From: Pseudomonas khavaziana
Lineage (GTDB): Bacteria > Pseudomonadota > Gammaproteobacteria > Pseudomonadales > Pseudomonadaceae
DNA: 64,000 nt
Assembly: GCF_019145205.1 (NCBI RefSeq)
Contig: NZ_JAHSTT010000004.1
Coordinates: 1-64,000, forward strand
Direction of reading: 5' to 3'
A program made the position numbers and the translations under genes. Positions 1 through 10,214 of this stretch are shown one piece after another. The notes below the pieces were generated by a model. The model did no database searches. It was not told the origin of the DNA and worked only from the letters and a program-made list of their open reading frames with translations. Position 1 is the first letter of the stretch. Every line of letters starts with the position of its first letter.

Positions 1-55
1 TCGCTCCTACAAAAAAGCCTTAACTGACTGGCATTAGGGCAAGCCCCCTCCCACA
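1..55. repeat. Partial REP repeat pair at window edge
   Basis: The window opens inside a REP arm (CTCCTACA), then a short linker and a second arm of the other type (GCAAGCCCCCTCCCACAT). The same junction, with the linker GCCTAACTGACTGGCATTGGGGC, recurs near 13253-13290, so this is a composite REP block. It sits beyond the 3' end of hpaR. Confidence 0.8.
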
Positions 56-84
56 TGTTGATTTCCTGGGTTTGGGAGATCGCC

Positions 85-522
85 TTATCGCTTGATGTTC
101 TTCAAGTCATCCAGCAACCCCAGCAAGGTCTGGAATTTCTCCTCGCCAAACTGATCCTGCAAGCGCTGGTAGTTGGCCTCCATGCACTGGCTCATGGACT
201 CGAAACTGGCCTTGCCCTTGTCTGCCAGGGTAATGAGCACCCGGCGCTGGTCCTGCTCGGCCTTGCGCCGATGCACCATGCCCGCAGCTTCCATACGCAC
301 CAGCACGCCGGTCATGCTCGGCTTGAGGATGCAGGCCAGTTCCGCCAGTTGGTAAATCTCCAGCTCACCGTGCTGTTCGAGGATGCGGATGATGCGCCAT
401 TGCTGTTCGGTCAGGCCGTGCTCATTCAACGAGGGACGGAAAAAACTCATCGCCGCTTCACGGGCTTGCAGCAAGGCCAGGGTCAGGGATTGTCGAGGTT
501 TGGACATAGGGCTCAGGGTCAC
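85..522 (-). CDS. hpaR: MarR-family repressor, HpaR type
   Basis: A 145-residue protein that fills the usual MarR length. A winged helix-turn-helix spans roughly residues 37-110 (LTEQQWRIIRILEQHGEL, then a recognition helix with SMTGVLVRMEAAGMVHR and the wing DQRRVLITLADKG). The sequence is close to HpaR, known in enterics as the repressor of the homoprotocatechuate (hpa) meta-cleavage operon, relieved by the aromatic substrate. It is transcribed leftward, so its hpa target operon probably lies left of this window (inference). The neighbouring arylamine locus would feed homoprotocatechuate into that pathway. The 145-residue start is retained; an internal Met at residue 6 (MSKPRQ) is an alternative. 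Confidence 0.85.
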   Translation of the reverse strand: MTLSPMSKPRQSLTLALLQAREAAMSFFRPSLNEHGLTEQQWRIIRILEQHGELEIYQLAELACILKPSMTGVLVRMEAAGMVHRRKAEQDQRRVLITLADKGKASFESMSQCMEANYQRLQDQFGEEKFQTLLGLLDDLKNIKR

Positions 523-603
523 GAAGTATTTAGTTAATAATTTAACGAAACTCTAACATTCCGCGCCCATTCGCGCGCTATAACTTGTCTGTGGCCGCGC
601 CCG

Positions 604-642
604 TGGCGCGCTGAATCAAAAAACCGGGCACGCAGGATCAAG
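604..642 (+). promoter_or_regulatory. Candidate FeaR operator, tandem sites
   Basis: Two direct half-sites, TGGCG-N8-CAA at 604-619 and GGGCA-N8-CAA at 626-641, lie 22 bp apart (two helical turns), which is typical of AraC-family operators. The downstream site ends about 73 nt before the ATG of the FAD oxidoreductase. The pattern resembles TGNCA-N8-AAA, which I recall as the E. coli FeaR box. Equivalent pairs occur at 8228-8264 and 11522-11559. Confidence 0.5.
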
Positions 643-714
643 ACTTCCAGCCCGCCAAGGGCCCTAATGGGGGCATCCGCTTCAGCGCCTTCCTTCACTT
701 TTTCAGGCTGCGCC

Positions 715-2013
715 ATGATCAACATCGAAACCCCCACCTATTACACCGCCACCAAGAAATACAACCTCAGTTTCCCTACCCTGGAGCAAGACATCGACGC
801 GGACGTCGTGGTGATCGGCGGCGGGTTTTCCGGGATCAATACCGCCCTTGAACTGGCGGAAAAAGGCATCACCAATATCGTCGTGCTTGAAGCGCGCTAC
901 CTGGGCTTTGGCGGCACCGGCCGCAACGGCGGGCAGATCATGGCGGGCATCGGCCATGACCTGGAGAAGATCAAGAAGGACGTCGGCGAAGACGGCCTGC
1001 GCCAGGTGTTCGAGATCAGCGACCTGGGCGCCGACATCATCAAGAACCGCATCGCCAAATACAACATCGATGCCGATTTCTGCCACGGCTACGGCTACAT
1101 GGGCTTCAACGCCCGCCAGGAAAAAACCCTGCGCGCCTGGGAGAAGGACTTCAAGTCGGTCAACAGCCAGCATGAAATCCGCTTTCTCGGCGGCTCGGAT
1201 GTGCAGCAGATCATCGGCTCCAACGCCTACACCAGCGCCCTGCTGCACATGGGTGGCGGGCATGTGCATTCGCTGAACCTGCTGCTGGGCGAAGCCACCG
1301 CGCTGGCCAGCCATGGCGTGCGCATCTTCGAAAACAGCCCGGCCCTGGAGGTCAGCTACGGCGAGCGCATTACCGTGCGTACCGGTCGTGGTTCGGTGCG
1401 CGCCAGCAAGTTGCTGTGGGCCTGTGACAGCTTCCTCAACAAGCTGGAACCGGAACTGCACCGCTCGACCATCAACACCTACGCGTTCCAGATGATGACC
1501 GAGCCGTTGTCCGAAGAGTTGATCCAGCGCATCAGCCCGATCCGTGGCGCCTACAGCGACATCCGCCCGGTAATCGACTACTACCGCGTGACCAATGAAA
1601 ACCGTTTGCTGTTCGGCGCCGCGACGCCCCTGGTGGAACACATTCCCGGCGACCTGAAAGCCTGGAACCGCACGCTCATGCTGAAGATTTTCCCCTACCT
1701 CAAGGACGTGAAAATCGACCTGGCCTGGGGCGGCCCGATGGCCTGCAGCCCCAACCTGTTCCCGCAGATCGGCACCTTGCCGGGGCGCAGCAATGCGTTT
1801 TTCGTGCAGGGCTACTCGGGCTTCGGCGTCACCCCCAGCCACATCATCTGCAAGGTCCTGGCCGAGGGCATGAGCGAAGGCTCGGCGCGCTATGACCTGG
1901 TCAGCTCGATCCACCGCCCGACCATCATCGGCAAGGACGCGATTCGCCCCTTGCTGCTGACGGCGGGTAAATCCTGGCACCAACTGTCCGGCTACTGGAA
2001 CGGGCGTCGCTAA
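715..2013 (+). CDS. FAD-dependent amine oxidoreductase (DAO fold)
   Basis: A 432-residue flavoprotein. The dinucleotide-binding motif is at residues 27-45 (VVVIGGGFSGINTALELAE), followed by GGTGRNGGQIMAGIGHD, the signature of the DadA/PuuB/glycine-oxidase group. The C-terminal FAD motif is FVQGYSGFGVTPSH. The family oxidises primary or secondary amines to imine or aldehyde plus hydrogen peroxide or reduced acceptor. I start at ATG 715 rather than the upstream in-frame 667 because residues before the Rossmann strand then match family length. It heads a cluster with cupin, MoaF and two SDRs, under a candidate FeaR operator. I infer it replaces the copper amine oxidase TynA of enterics. The substrate is not provable from sequence; gamma-glutamylputrescine oxidase-like chemistry is the main alternative. 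Confidence 0.8.
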   Translation: MINIETPTYYTATKKYNLSFPTLEQDIDADVVVIGGGFSGINTALELAEKGITNIVVLEARYLGFGGTGRNGGQIMAGIGHDLEKIKKDVGEDGLRQVFEISDLGADIIKNRIAKYNIDADFCHGYGYMGFNARQEKTLRAWEKDFKSVNSQHEIRFLGGSDVQQIIGSNAYTSALLHMGGGHVHSLNLLLGEATALASHGVRIFENSPALEVSYGERITVRTGRGSVRASKLLWACDSFLNKLEPELHRSTINTYAFQMMTEPLSEELIQRISPIRGAYSDIRPVIDYYRVTNENRLLFGAATPLVEHIPGDLKAWNRTLMLKIFPYLKDVKIDLAWGGPMACSPNLFPQIGTLPGRSNAFFVQGYSGFGVTPSHIICKVLAEGMSEGSARYDLVSSIHRPTIIGKDAIRPLLLTAGKSWHQLSGYWNGRR

Positions 2014-2017
2014 CCCC

Positions 2018-2117
2018 TGTAGGAGCGGGCTTGCCCGCGAAGAACGTCAACGATAACGCGGGCATTGCAGTGAATCGCGGTGTCAGGACGTTTTTCGCGA
2101 GCAAGCTCGCTCCTACA
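2018..2117. repeat. REPIN (inverted REP pair)
   Basis: Left arm TGTAGGAGCGGGCTTGCC and right arm ending GCAAGCTCGCTCCTACA flank a variable centre containing AACGTCAACGATAACGCG. It lies between the FAD oxidoreductase and the cupin gene and could terminate or stabilise the message there. The same architecture is at 13160-13259 and 53754-53853. Confidence 0.85.
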
Positions 2118-2150
2118 AAAATAATGTTGTATTTATCAGGAGCAATTGCC

Positions 2151-2516
2151 ATGACCCTTACCCCTATCAAACACAACATCCAGCTATCGGAACTCGATGC
2201 ATGGGGCACCGTGGCCGACCTCGGCTCGCAGATCCTTGAAGGCGAGGTGCGCGCCTTCGGCAAGATGACCTTCGGCGCCCCCACCGATGCGGTCAGCAGC
2301 GCCTACTTCGGCACCACCCAGGGCAAGTTCCGCATGGTCTACCCCTTCGCCGAACAAGCCACCGTGGTCACCGGCGAAGTGGTGCTCACCGATGAGTCCA
2401 CCGGCCAGTCCACCCGCTACAAGGCCGGTGACAGCTGGTTCGTGACCAAAGGCACGCCGGTGCTGTGGGAAGTGGTCAGCGAGAGTTTCGTCAAACACTA
2501 CTTCGCCGTCGTTTAA
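2151..2516 (+). CDS. Small cupin-domain protein (DUF861-like)
   Basis: A 121-residue single-domain protein, essentially one cupin barrel. A glycine-rich strand turn is seen at TVVTGEVVLTDESTGQ and the second cupin motif at YKAGDSWFVTKGTPVLWEV, ending with the F-V-K-H-Y-F tail seen in the ureidoglycine aminohydrolase/EutQ-like cupins. ATG 2151 is preceded by TCAGGAGCAATTGCC, a good ribosome site. The stop is 12 bp before moaF, so the two are co-transcribed. A sensor or accessory role in amine degradation is only inferred from context. Confidence 0.75.
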   Translation: MTLTPIKHNIQLSELDAWGTVADLGSQILEGEVRAFGKMTFGAPTDAVSSAYFGTTQGKFRMVYPFAEQATVVTGEVVLTDESTGQSTRYKAGDSWFVTKGTPVLWEVVSESFVKHYFAVV

Positions 2517-2528
2517 GGGAGCATTGCC

Positions 2529-3350
2529 ATGACCACTTCTTCTGACTGGATCACCGTGGGCGCCCTGGCCGACGGTTTTGCGCCCGAGGCATTCATCCTG
2601 CCGAACCTTGCCGACCTGGCCGGGCAGACCTTCACTTTGCACTTCGCCAATGGCTGGCAGATCGAACACCGTTTCGAGCAAGAGCGCCTGGCCTGGCACG
2701 CCGCCGACGGCCACTCCAGCGGCAGTGCCGCCTACCGCGCCAGCTCGATTCGCCCGGGCCTGTACCTGGTGGACTTCATCAAGCACGAGGCCGGGCAAAG
2801 CTGGTCGATCAGCCTGGTGCTGGACACGCCGAATGCATCCTTCACCGCCGTGATCGGCCGCCTGCCGGAACAGGCAGACACCCATGAAGGCCTCTATCAT
2901 CGCGCCCTGGCCGGCAAGCCGCTGACCTCGGTGCACGCGGAGTTCCTCCACGGCAGCGTTGACCGGCCCTGGCAGGACGGCCACTGCCTGCATGCGCCCA
3001 CCGATGAGCTGGTGGGCCTGCGCAACCTGTACCGCTACAGCCCCAGCGAGGTCTACGAGCACATCTACCTCAACCCGGGGTTCTACGCCTGGCAATGCCT
3101 CAAGGGTGTGGAGCAAGGCTTGTGCGACACCGACCGCTGCCATTACTACAAGATCGCCGAGCAGCTGTACCTGTTCGTCTGGCAGGAGAAGATCGTGCCC
3201 ACCCTCGGCCTGGTGCTGATCGACCTGCAACAGCACCGCAGCGACGGCAAGATCTTCGGCTATGCGGGGGCGTCCTTCGATGCGCTGTCGAACTTCCCCA
3301 TCAGCTCCTATTGCCAGGTGCTCAACCACACGGACTATCCCCGTGACTGA
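2529..3350 (+). CDS. moaF: MoaF-family protein of monoamine operon
   Basis: A 273-residue protein with the two-part MoaF layout. The N-terminal lipocalin-like half (LHFANGWQIEHRF, ASSIRPGLYLVDFIKHE) is followed by a C-terminal half with the same barrel-like pattern (SPSEVYEHIYLNPGFYAWQCLKG, then a D-R-C-H-Y-Y-K segment). The Pfam name says molybdenum cofactor biosynthesis F, but from the Klebsiella literature as I recall it, moaF belongs to the monoamine (moa) regulon, alongside the SDR gene moaE. The surroundings here support the monoamine reading, since no molybdopterin genes are nearby. An RBS (AAGGGAGCATTGCC) precedes the ATG. Its stop overlaps the next GTG start by 8 nt. The biochemical function is unknown. 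Confidence 0.8.
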   Translation: MTTSSDWITVGALADGFAPEAFILPNLADLAGQTFTLHFANGWQIEHRFEQERLAWHAADGHSSGSAAYRASSIRPGLYLVDFIKHEAGQSWSISLVLDTPNASFTAVIGRLPEQADTHEGLYHRALAGKPLTSVHAEFLHGSVDRPWQDGHCLHAPTDELVGLRNLYRYSPSEVYEHIYLNPGFYAWQCLKGVEQGLCDTDRCHYYKIAEQLYLFVWQEKIVPTLGLVLIDLQQHRSDGKIFGYAGASFDALSNFPISSYCQVLNHTDYPRD

Positions 3351-4146
3351 GGCGCGCACGGTGGTGATCACCGGGGCCGGCACCGGCATCGGTGCCGCCT
3401 GTGCCCAGCTGTACGCCGAGGAAGGCGCACGGCTGGTGCTGATCGGCCGGCGCCGTGAGCCGCTGGAGCAGGTGGCGCATGCAACCGGCGGCCTGGTCCT
3501 GGTAGGCGATGCGGCCCGCCCTGACACCTGGGACGGTTTTATCAGGCAGATCCACGCCCACTACGGACGCATTGATGTGCTGCTGGCCTGTGCTGGTGGC
3601 CATGGCCTGGGCAGCGCCACCCAGACCAGCCCGGCCACCTGGGAAGCGGCGCTGCGCAGCAACCTGGACAGCGCGTTCTACAGTGCCCGCGCCTGCCTGC
3701 CGCTGTTGCGGGAAAGCGCCGGCAGTGTCGTGCTGATCGGCTCCATCGCTTCCCTCGCAGCAGGGCCCGAAGTGTGCGGCTACACCACGGCCAAGCATGC
3801 ATTGCTCGGGCTCAATCGCTCGTTGGCACGGGACTATGGCCCCCACGGCGTGCGCGTCAACGCGGTGTGCCCAGGCTGGGTGCACACGCCGATGGCCGAT
3901 GCAGAGATGCAGCCGTTGATGGACGCCTACGGCGACACCTTGCAGCAAGCGTACGAGCGTGTGTGTGCCGATGTACCCCTGCGCCGCGCCGCCCGTGCCG
4001 ATGAAATCGCCAAGGTCTGCCGCTTCCTGGCCAGCGACGACGCTTCGATCATTACCGGGGCGACCTTGGTGGCAGACGGTGGATCGAGCATCGTGGACGT
4101 GCCGACGCTGGCGTTTACGCGCCTGGAGCCTGCCCATGCCCAATGA
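3343..4146 (+). CDS. Short-chain dehydrogenase/reductase (SDR)
   Basis: A 267-residue classical SDR. The NAD(P)-binding motif TGAGTGIGAACA is at residues 11-22, the catalytic serine lies in VVLIGSIASL, and the YxxxK motif is YTTAKHALLG. The family end signature ITGATLVADGGSS is intact. I choose GTG 3343, which overlaps the moaF stop (translational coupling); the extended upstream frame reads moaF codons in a shifted frame. It probably oxidises or reduces a hydroxylated intermediate of the amine pathway (inference). Its 3' end overlaps the next SDR by 11 nt. Confidence 0.85.
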   Translation: MTEARTVVITGAGTGIGAACAQLYAEEGARLVLIGRRREPLEQVAHATGGLVLVGDAARPDTWDGFIRQIHAHYGRIDVLLACAGGHGLGSATQTSPATWEAALRSNLDSAFYSARACLPLLRESAGSVVLIGSIASLAAGPEVCGYTTAKHALLGLNRSLARDYGPHGVRVNAVCPGWVHTPMADAEMQPLMDAYGDTLQQAYERVCADVPLRRAARADEIAKVCRFLASDDASIITGATLVADGGSSIVDVPTLAFTRLEPAHAQ

Positions 4147-4891
4147 CCTGGATTTCAACGGCCAGGTGGTGCTGGTCACCGGCGGTGCCCAAGGGATTGG
4201 CCTGGGCATCGTCCAAGCCTTTGCCCAACGGGGTGCGCGGGTGGTAATTGCCGATCGCTTATTTGAACAGGCCGAAACGGTGGCTGCAGAGCTGTGTGCG
4301 CAGGGTTATCAGGTCGAGGCCGTGGCTGTCGACCTGGCGCAAGCCGAGGCGGTGTTCGCCTGCGTTCAAGGCTTGGCGCAGCTGGATATCCTGGTGCACA
4401 ACGCCGGGTATTTCCCGCTGACAGCCTTTGCCGACATCACTCCGGCGATCCTGCAACGCACCTTGGCGGTGAACCTCTCGGCGCTGTTCTGGCTGACCCA
4501 GGCGGCGCTGCCGATGTTTCGCGAGCAAGGCCGGGGTTGCGTGCTGGTGACGTCTTCGGTCACCGGCAATCGGGTGGGTTATCCGGGGCTGAGCCACTAT
4601 GCGGCGTCCAAGGCCGGGGTGAACGGGTTTATCCGTAATGCGGCGCTGGAACTGGCGCCGTTGAACGTGCGGGTCAATGGCGTGGAACCGGGCATGATCG
4701 CCACGCCGGCGATGAGTAACCTGGGCGATGCCGCCTTGAATGACAGCATCGCCAGCCGTGTGCCGTTGGGGCGTTTGGGTACGGCGGTGGATATTGCCGG
4801 GGCGATGCTGTTTCTGGCTTCTGACCTGGCTGGCTATATCACCGGGCAAACCTTGGTGGTCGATGGTGGCTCCACCCTGCCCGAAATCTGA
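4136..4891 (+). CDS. Short-chain dehydrogenase/reductase, second copy
   Basis: A 251-residue classical SDR with the cofactor loop VTGGAQGIGLGIVQ at residues 13-26, NAG motif (LVHNAGYFP), catalytic serine in VLVTSSVTG, and YAASK. The C-terminal ITGQTLVVDGG is typical. The preceding SDR differs in cofactor loop and core, so this is not a recent duplication. It could be the counterpart of Klebsiella MoaE, an SDR paired with MoaF (inference from context). It ends the operon; a 31-bp perfect inverted repeat follows 13 bp downstream, before the convergent feaR gene. Confidence 0.85.
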   Translation: MPNDLDFNGQVVLVTGGAQGIGLGIVQAFAQRGARVVIADRLFEQAETVAAELCAQGYQVEAVAVDLAQAEAVFACVQGLAQLDILVHNAGYFPLTAFADITPAILQRTLAVNLSALFWLTQAALPMFREQGRGCVLVTSSVTGNRVGYPGLSHYAASKAGVNGFIRNAALELAPLNVRVNGVEPGMIATPAMSNLGDAALNDSIASRVPLGRLGTAVDIAGAMLFLASDLAGYITGQTLVVDGGSTLPEI

Positions 4892-4904
4892 AACTTAACT
4901 CGGT

Positions 4905-5001
4905 CCAATGTGGGAGGGGGCTTGCTCCCGATAGCGCTGTTTCAGCTACACATGTGCTGGCTGACACACTGCTATCGGGAGCAAGCCCCCTCCCACATTG
5001 G
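4905..5001. repeat. Perfect 31-bp inverted REP pair, likely terminator
   Basis: Positions 4905-4935 and 4971-5001 are exact reverse complements over 31 nt, starting CCAATGTGGGAGGGGGC, around a 35-nt loop. The pair sits between two convergent genes (SDR and feaR), where it could act as a bidirectional terminator or mRNA 3'-end stabiliser. Confidence 0.85.
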
Positions 5002-5026
5002 ATCTCCTGCAGCCTGAAGGACCTGT

Positions 5027-5968
5027 TTATGCCCCCACCGCCTGCAACCGGCTGGTGCGGAAATCCTTGGGCGACACTTCGAACTGCTTCTTGAACGATC
5101 GGCTGAAATGCGCCGAGTCGGTAAAGCCCCATTTGTAGGCAATCGAGGTGATCGATTCACTGCGCAGGAACGGATTGGTCAAGTCGTCCGCACTGCGCTT
5201 GAGCCGCGCCCGCTGGATGTAGCGGCAGACGCTGTCGTCCTGTTCCTCGAACAAGCGGTACAGGTGCCGCACCGAGATATTCAGGCGGTTGGCCAGGCCA
5301 ATCGGGCTCAGACCAGGTTGGCCCAGTGACTCGTCGATGACTTTTTGCACATAGCTGCGCAGGTTATTGCCCTGCAACGAGGCCACACCTTCGTGGCACT
5401 CGTCGCCCTGCTCCAGCGCCGACCCCAACAGTGACACGAAGGCCGCTTGCAGTGCTTCCACTTCCGTGGCGTTGTCTTCGGTATCGTCCTTGCACAGTTG
5501 ATCCATCAGCACATGCAACATGCGCCCACAGGCCTTGGTCGATGAAATCTTGCCAAAGGCCCGCGCCTGGCCGCGCAGGTGCTTGCACACCTCAGTGCGC
5601 GACAGGGACAGCGAGGCGTGTTCGATCAAGCCGAAGGGCGTGATTTCGATGGAGCCTACCGAGTCCATCAGCAGCATCTCGCCAGGGGCCAGTTGCACCG
5701 TCTGGTCGTTCTGGGTGATCTGCGCATAGCCGCTGCGCTGGCTGACCAGGAAACATTCCTGGTCGTTGTCGTGATCGGCATGGTGCGTGAGGCGCTTGAT
5801 CAGCCCGGCATTGGTGCGCAGCATCGCCAGGCCCCGGGGCAGGTTGTGGATCTCACCGATAAACAGCGAACGGTTGAAGGCCAGTTCGGTGTCGAAGTGG
5901 CCGCACGCGGCGCGCAGTTCGCGGTTCCAGCTGTCGAGCCCGTCGGGTGCATGCTGTGGGATGCTCAT
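5027..5968 (-). CDS. feaR: AraC-family activator, FeaR type
   Basis: A 313-residue regulator. The N-terminal cupin-like ligand domain (about 1-190) carries FNRSLFIGEIHNLPRG and LAPGEMLLMDSVGSI, as in FeaR/NphR-type activators. The C-terminal AraC HTH (about 205-305) has RLNISVRHLYRLFEEQ as the first reader helix and AYKWGFTDSAHFSRSFKKQF as the second. E. coli FeaR is known to activate tynA and feaB in response to phenylethylamine or tyramine-derived aldehyde. Here a FeaB-type dehydrogenase and tandem FeaR-like sites lie within 6.6 kb. It is convergent with the SDR operon. Confidence 0.85.
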   Translation of the reverse strand: MSIPQHAPDGLDSWNRELRAACGHFDTELAFNRSLFIGEIHNLPRGLAMLRTNAGLIKRLTHHADHDNDQECFLVSQRSGYAQITQNDQTVQLAPGEMLLMDSVGSIEITPFGLIEHASLSLSRTEVCKHLRGQARAFGKISSTKACGRMLHVLMDQLCKDDTEDNATEVEALQAAFVSLLGSALEQGDECHEGVASLQGNNLRSYVQKVIDESLGQPGLSPIGLANRLNISVRHLYRLFEEQDDSVCRYIQRARLKRSADDLTNPFLRSESITSIAYKWGFTDSAHFSRSFKKQFEVSPKDFRTSRLQAVGA

Positions 5969-6082
5969 GGGGTGTCTCCGCAGTGGCGTTCTTTTTGTTG
6001 TTCTGGTGCAATAGTTAACATGTTATCTATATGCGCGCAACAACAACTCGTTTGGCCTTTGCAGAAGCACTAATGATGCCAA

Positions 6083-6667
6083 TCAAAGATTCGACAGTAC
6101 CCGCTTCATACCCGCCAACGCCGCCAGTAAATAGTTGCGTTGCTCCGGGCTTACAGCGATATAACGCCGAAACGCCGGCATGCGGTTGACCACTTCGCTG
6201 CCGCCCATATGCTCCAGGCGCACGCACCATTGCTGGTCCTTGAGGTCGATACGCAGACGCTTGAAATCCAGAGGCATCAGCGCTTCGAATAACCCTTTGT
6301 CAGCCAGCAAACGCGCCTGCAGTTCAAGCCCCCGGGCCTGGTTGTCAGAACGCTGCCGCACGCGGATGCCATTGCGCCGAATAGCCCCGCCATGGTGCAC
6401 CTCGAAGCTGCCCGCCCCTGGGGTAGGCGTGGGCACGTGCAACACGAACTCCGTCATCACCAGATGCATCAACAACTGCGATTCGGTGCGCTCGACCAGC
6501 TCAAATACCGCCCCATCCACGTCGAGTGTCGCCAGGCCAAGATCACGCCGCAAACGCGCCAGGGTCACCCCGGGTCGATAGCCGCTCGGTGCGCGATCAG
6601 CGCTGAACAGTTCAAACAGTTTTTGCCGCAAAGTCGCTATAAGGCTCATGGGCATGTCCCGGTTCAT
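6083..6667 (-). CDS. DUF3156-family protein
   Basis: A 194-residue soluble protein without signal peptide or membrane segment. The central RTESQLLMHLVMTEFVLHVP and the hydrophobic C-terminus (YLLAALAGMKRVLSNL) fit my recollection of DUF3156, a Pseudomonas family often beside amine or amino acid permeases. The start at 6667 has AAGGAA at a suitable distance and overlaps the end of the permease gene by 56 nt, which implies coupled translation. Later Met codons (6655, 6649) are alternatives. The function is unknown. Confidence 0.7.
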   Translation of the reverse strand: MNRDMPMSLIATLRQKLFELFSADRAPSGYRPGVTLARLRRDLGLATLDVDGAVFELVERTESQLLMHLVMTEFVLHVPTPTPGAGSFEVHHGGAIRRNGIRVRQRSDNQARGLELQARLLADKGLFEALMPLDFKRLRIDLKDQQWCVRLEHMGGSEVVNRMPAFRRYIAVSPEQRNYLLAALAGMKRVLSNL

Positions 6668-8111
6668 GGCTGAATTCCTTGGCCAACACCTCCTCGACGC
6701 AGGCGGGCTTGAAGGGGTTGACCTTCTGTACCACCAGGGTCCAGAACAACGCGTAGGTCGCCGTTACGCCAAGCATCACCCCGAACGGCACATAGATATC
6801 CGCCGGGTTCATGCCGGGCGGAGTGATAAACCACATGCCCAGCAGGATGCCGATACTCGACACCACCTGCGGCAGCGGGAACCACGGCGAACGGTACGCC
6901 CGGGGCAAGTCCGGACGGCGAATGCGCAGGATCACCACCGACAACGTCACCAGCAGATAGGCAAAACTCCACGCGCACACCGCCGCCAGCACCAGGTGCA
7001 TGATGTTGTCGGTGTTACCGCCCAGGTACAGCGCATGCAGGCACGGGACCAGCATGGCCACCAGGATGCACAGCAGCGGTGTTTTGAAGCGCGGGTGCAG
7101 GTAGGTGAACACCTTCGGTAACGCGCCATCCACCGCCATGCCGTAGAGGATGCGCGGTACGCCAGCCATCAGGGTATTAATGGTTGCAGCGCCGGCAAAC
7201 AGGAAGCCAATGCCCAGCCACAACGGGCCGACCTGCCCCATCACCTGTTCAGCGAACCGTGGGATAGCCATGGGTGTGTCGAGCAAGTGCACACCGGAGG
7301 CGGCGTCGAGCACCACGTTTTCCACCTGGCGCTTCATCGCGGCGCCATAGATAAACATGCACGTCGCCACGCCCATCAGCCCGAGCATCATCGCCCGTGG
7401 CATCACCTTGGCCGATTGGCGCAGGTCTGGCGCCAGCGGGGTGACGAACTCGCAGCCGACGAACATGAACATCGCCATGCCCACCAGCGACAACACGGTG
7501 ACCAGGTCAGTGCCCACCAGCGATTCCCCGAACCAGCCGTCCAGTTGCACCGCTGGCGCGGCGATCAAGCCCAGCACGCCGAACACCATCAGGGTGGTCC
7601 ACATGCCGAACGTAAGGATGATCTCTGCGCGGCCAAAGGCGCTGACCCCGAAGGCGTTCAGCACCCCGAACACGATCACGAAACCCACACCCAGCAGCCA
7701 CGAGCCGCCGGCCGATTCTGCCAGGGTATTGAGGTGTTCGAAGTTCACCAGCGCCATGACCCCGGCGAGGATGGTTTCGGCGGTGCCGGCGAACACATGC
7801 ACGATCAGATACGCCGACAGGGTGCCGGTGATCGCGAAGAACCGGCCCATGCCGCAATTGATGTAGTCGTACACCGAACCGGTGGTGGGCAGCATCGACG
7901 CGGCCTCGGCGAAGGTGGTCGCCTGGGCCAGCATCATCACCACGGCGATCAGCATTGCCAGGGCAAACGCACTGCCGCCGATGCCGAAGCCCATGGTGGC
8001 GGTAAGAATCACCGGGCTGGCCATGATCAGGCCAATGGTGCTGGCCAACGCGGTGGGGAAACCTACCGTGCCTCGGTTGAGGTGCGCGGTGAGTCGGTCG
8101 TTGATCGACAT
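6612..8111 (-). CDS. APC-family amine/amino acid permease
   Basis: A 499-residue integral membrane protein with about twelve to fourteen hydrophobic segments. TM1 carries the family's helix-breaking region (ASTIGLIMASPVILTATMGFG). The loop LAPDLRQSAKVMPRAM matches the conserved ETKNPxKxxPxA-like segment of APC transporters. The start at 8111 was chosen because the 88 residues before it in the open frame are polar and GC-frame artefacts. It is transcribed with the overlapping DUF3156 gene, divergently from the porin, with candidate FeaR sites between. Uptake of the arylamine substrate is the likely role (inference). Confidence 0.85.
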   Translation of the reverse strand: MSINDRLTAHLNRGTVGFPTALASTIGLIMASPVILTATMGFGIGGSAFALAMLIAVVMMLAQATTFAEAASMLPTTGSVYDYINCGMGRFFAITGTLSAYLIVHVFAGTAETILAGVMALVNFEHLNTLAESAGGSWLLGVGFVIVFGVLNAFGVSAFGRAEIILTFGMWTTLMVFGVLGLIAAPAVQLDGWFGESLVGTDLVTVLSLVGMAMFMFVGCEFVTPLAPDLRQSAKVMPRAMMLGLMGVATCMFIYGAAMKRQVENVVLDAASGVHLLDTPMAIPRFAEQVMGQVGPLWLGIGFLFAGAATINTLMAGVPRILYGMAVDGALPKVFTYLHPRFKTPLLCILVAMLVPCLHALYLGGNTDNIMHLVLAAVCAWSFAYLLVTLSVVILRIRRPDLPRAYRSPWFPLPQVVSSIGILLGMWFITPPGMNPADIYVPFGVMLGVTATYALFWTLVVQKVNPFKPACVEEVLAKEFSHEPGHAHEPYSDFAAKTV

Positions 8112-8227
8112 GGTGGGGTCCTCGAAAGCGGTTTTTTTAGTGTGTCGGCACTCTGCGCCCCACCCGCGTTGATCGTCTTGCCCCTGTCTGCCGCTGGTTT
8201 TGTAGCTGCCTGCCACGGCGTAGCACC

Positions 8228-8264
8228 TGGCGGCCAGGGTCAATTCCCTGGCACGCATGGCAAA
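8228..8264 (+). promoter_or_regulatory. Candidate FeaR operator in divergent promoter
   Basis: TGGCG-N8-CAA at 8228-8243 is followed by TGGCA-N8-AAA at 8249-8264, 21 bp apart. The second copy matches the recalled E. coli FeaR box exactly. It ends 65 nt before the porin ATG and lies about 115 nt upstream of the permease, so it could serve both directions. Confidence 0.55.
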
Positions 8265-8328
8265 GACTTGGCTTGACGCCCCTCGCCCTAATGCGCCCTC
8301 ACTCTTAACCAAGATGGGGACAATAACA

Positions 8329-10196
<1,868 letters not shown>

Positions 10197-10214
10197 TTAT
10201 GGAGGAATAAGCGA

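Noticed and set aside
703..1983. Long 426-codon open frame antisense to the FAD oxidoreductase
   Set aside because: It is a GC-rich shadow frame; composition is low-complexity Ala/Gly/His-rich, with no motif, while the plus strand has clear FAD motifs.
2018..2117. Possible CRISPR or riboswitch in repeated intergenic hairpins
   Set aside because: Arms match the known fluorescent-pseudomonad REP family; there are no regular spacers and no aptamer-like core.
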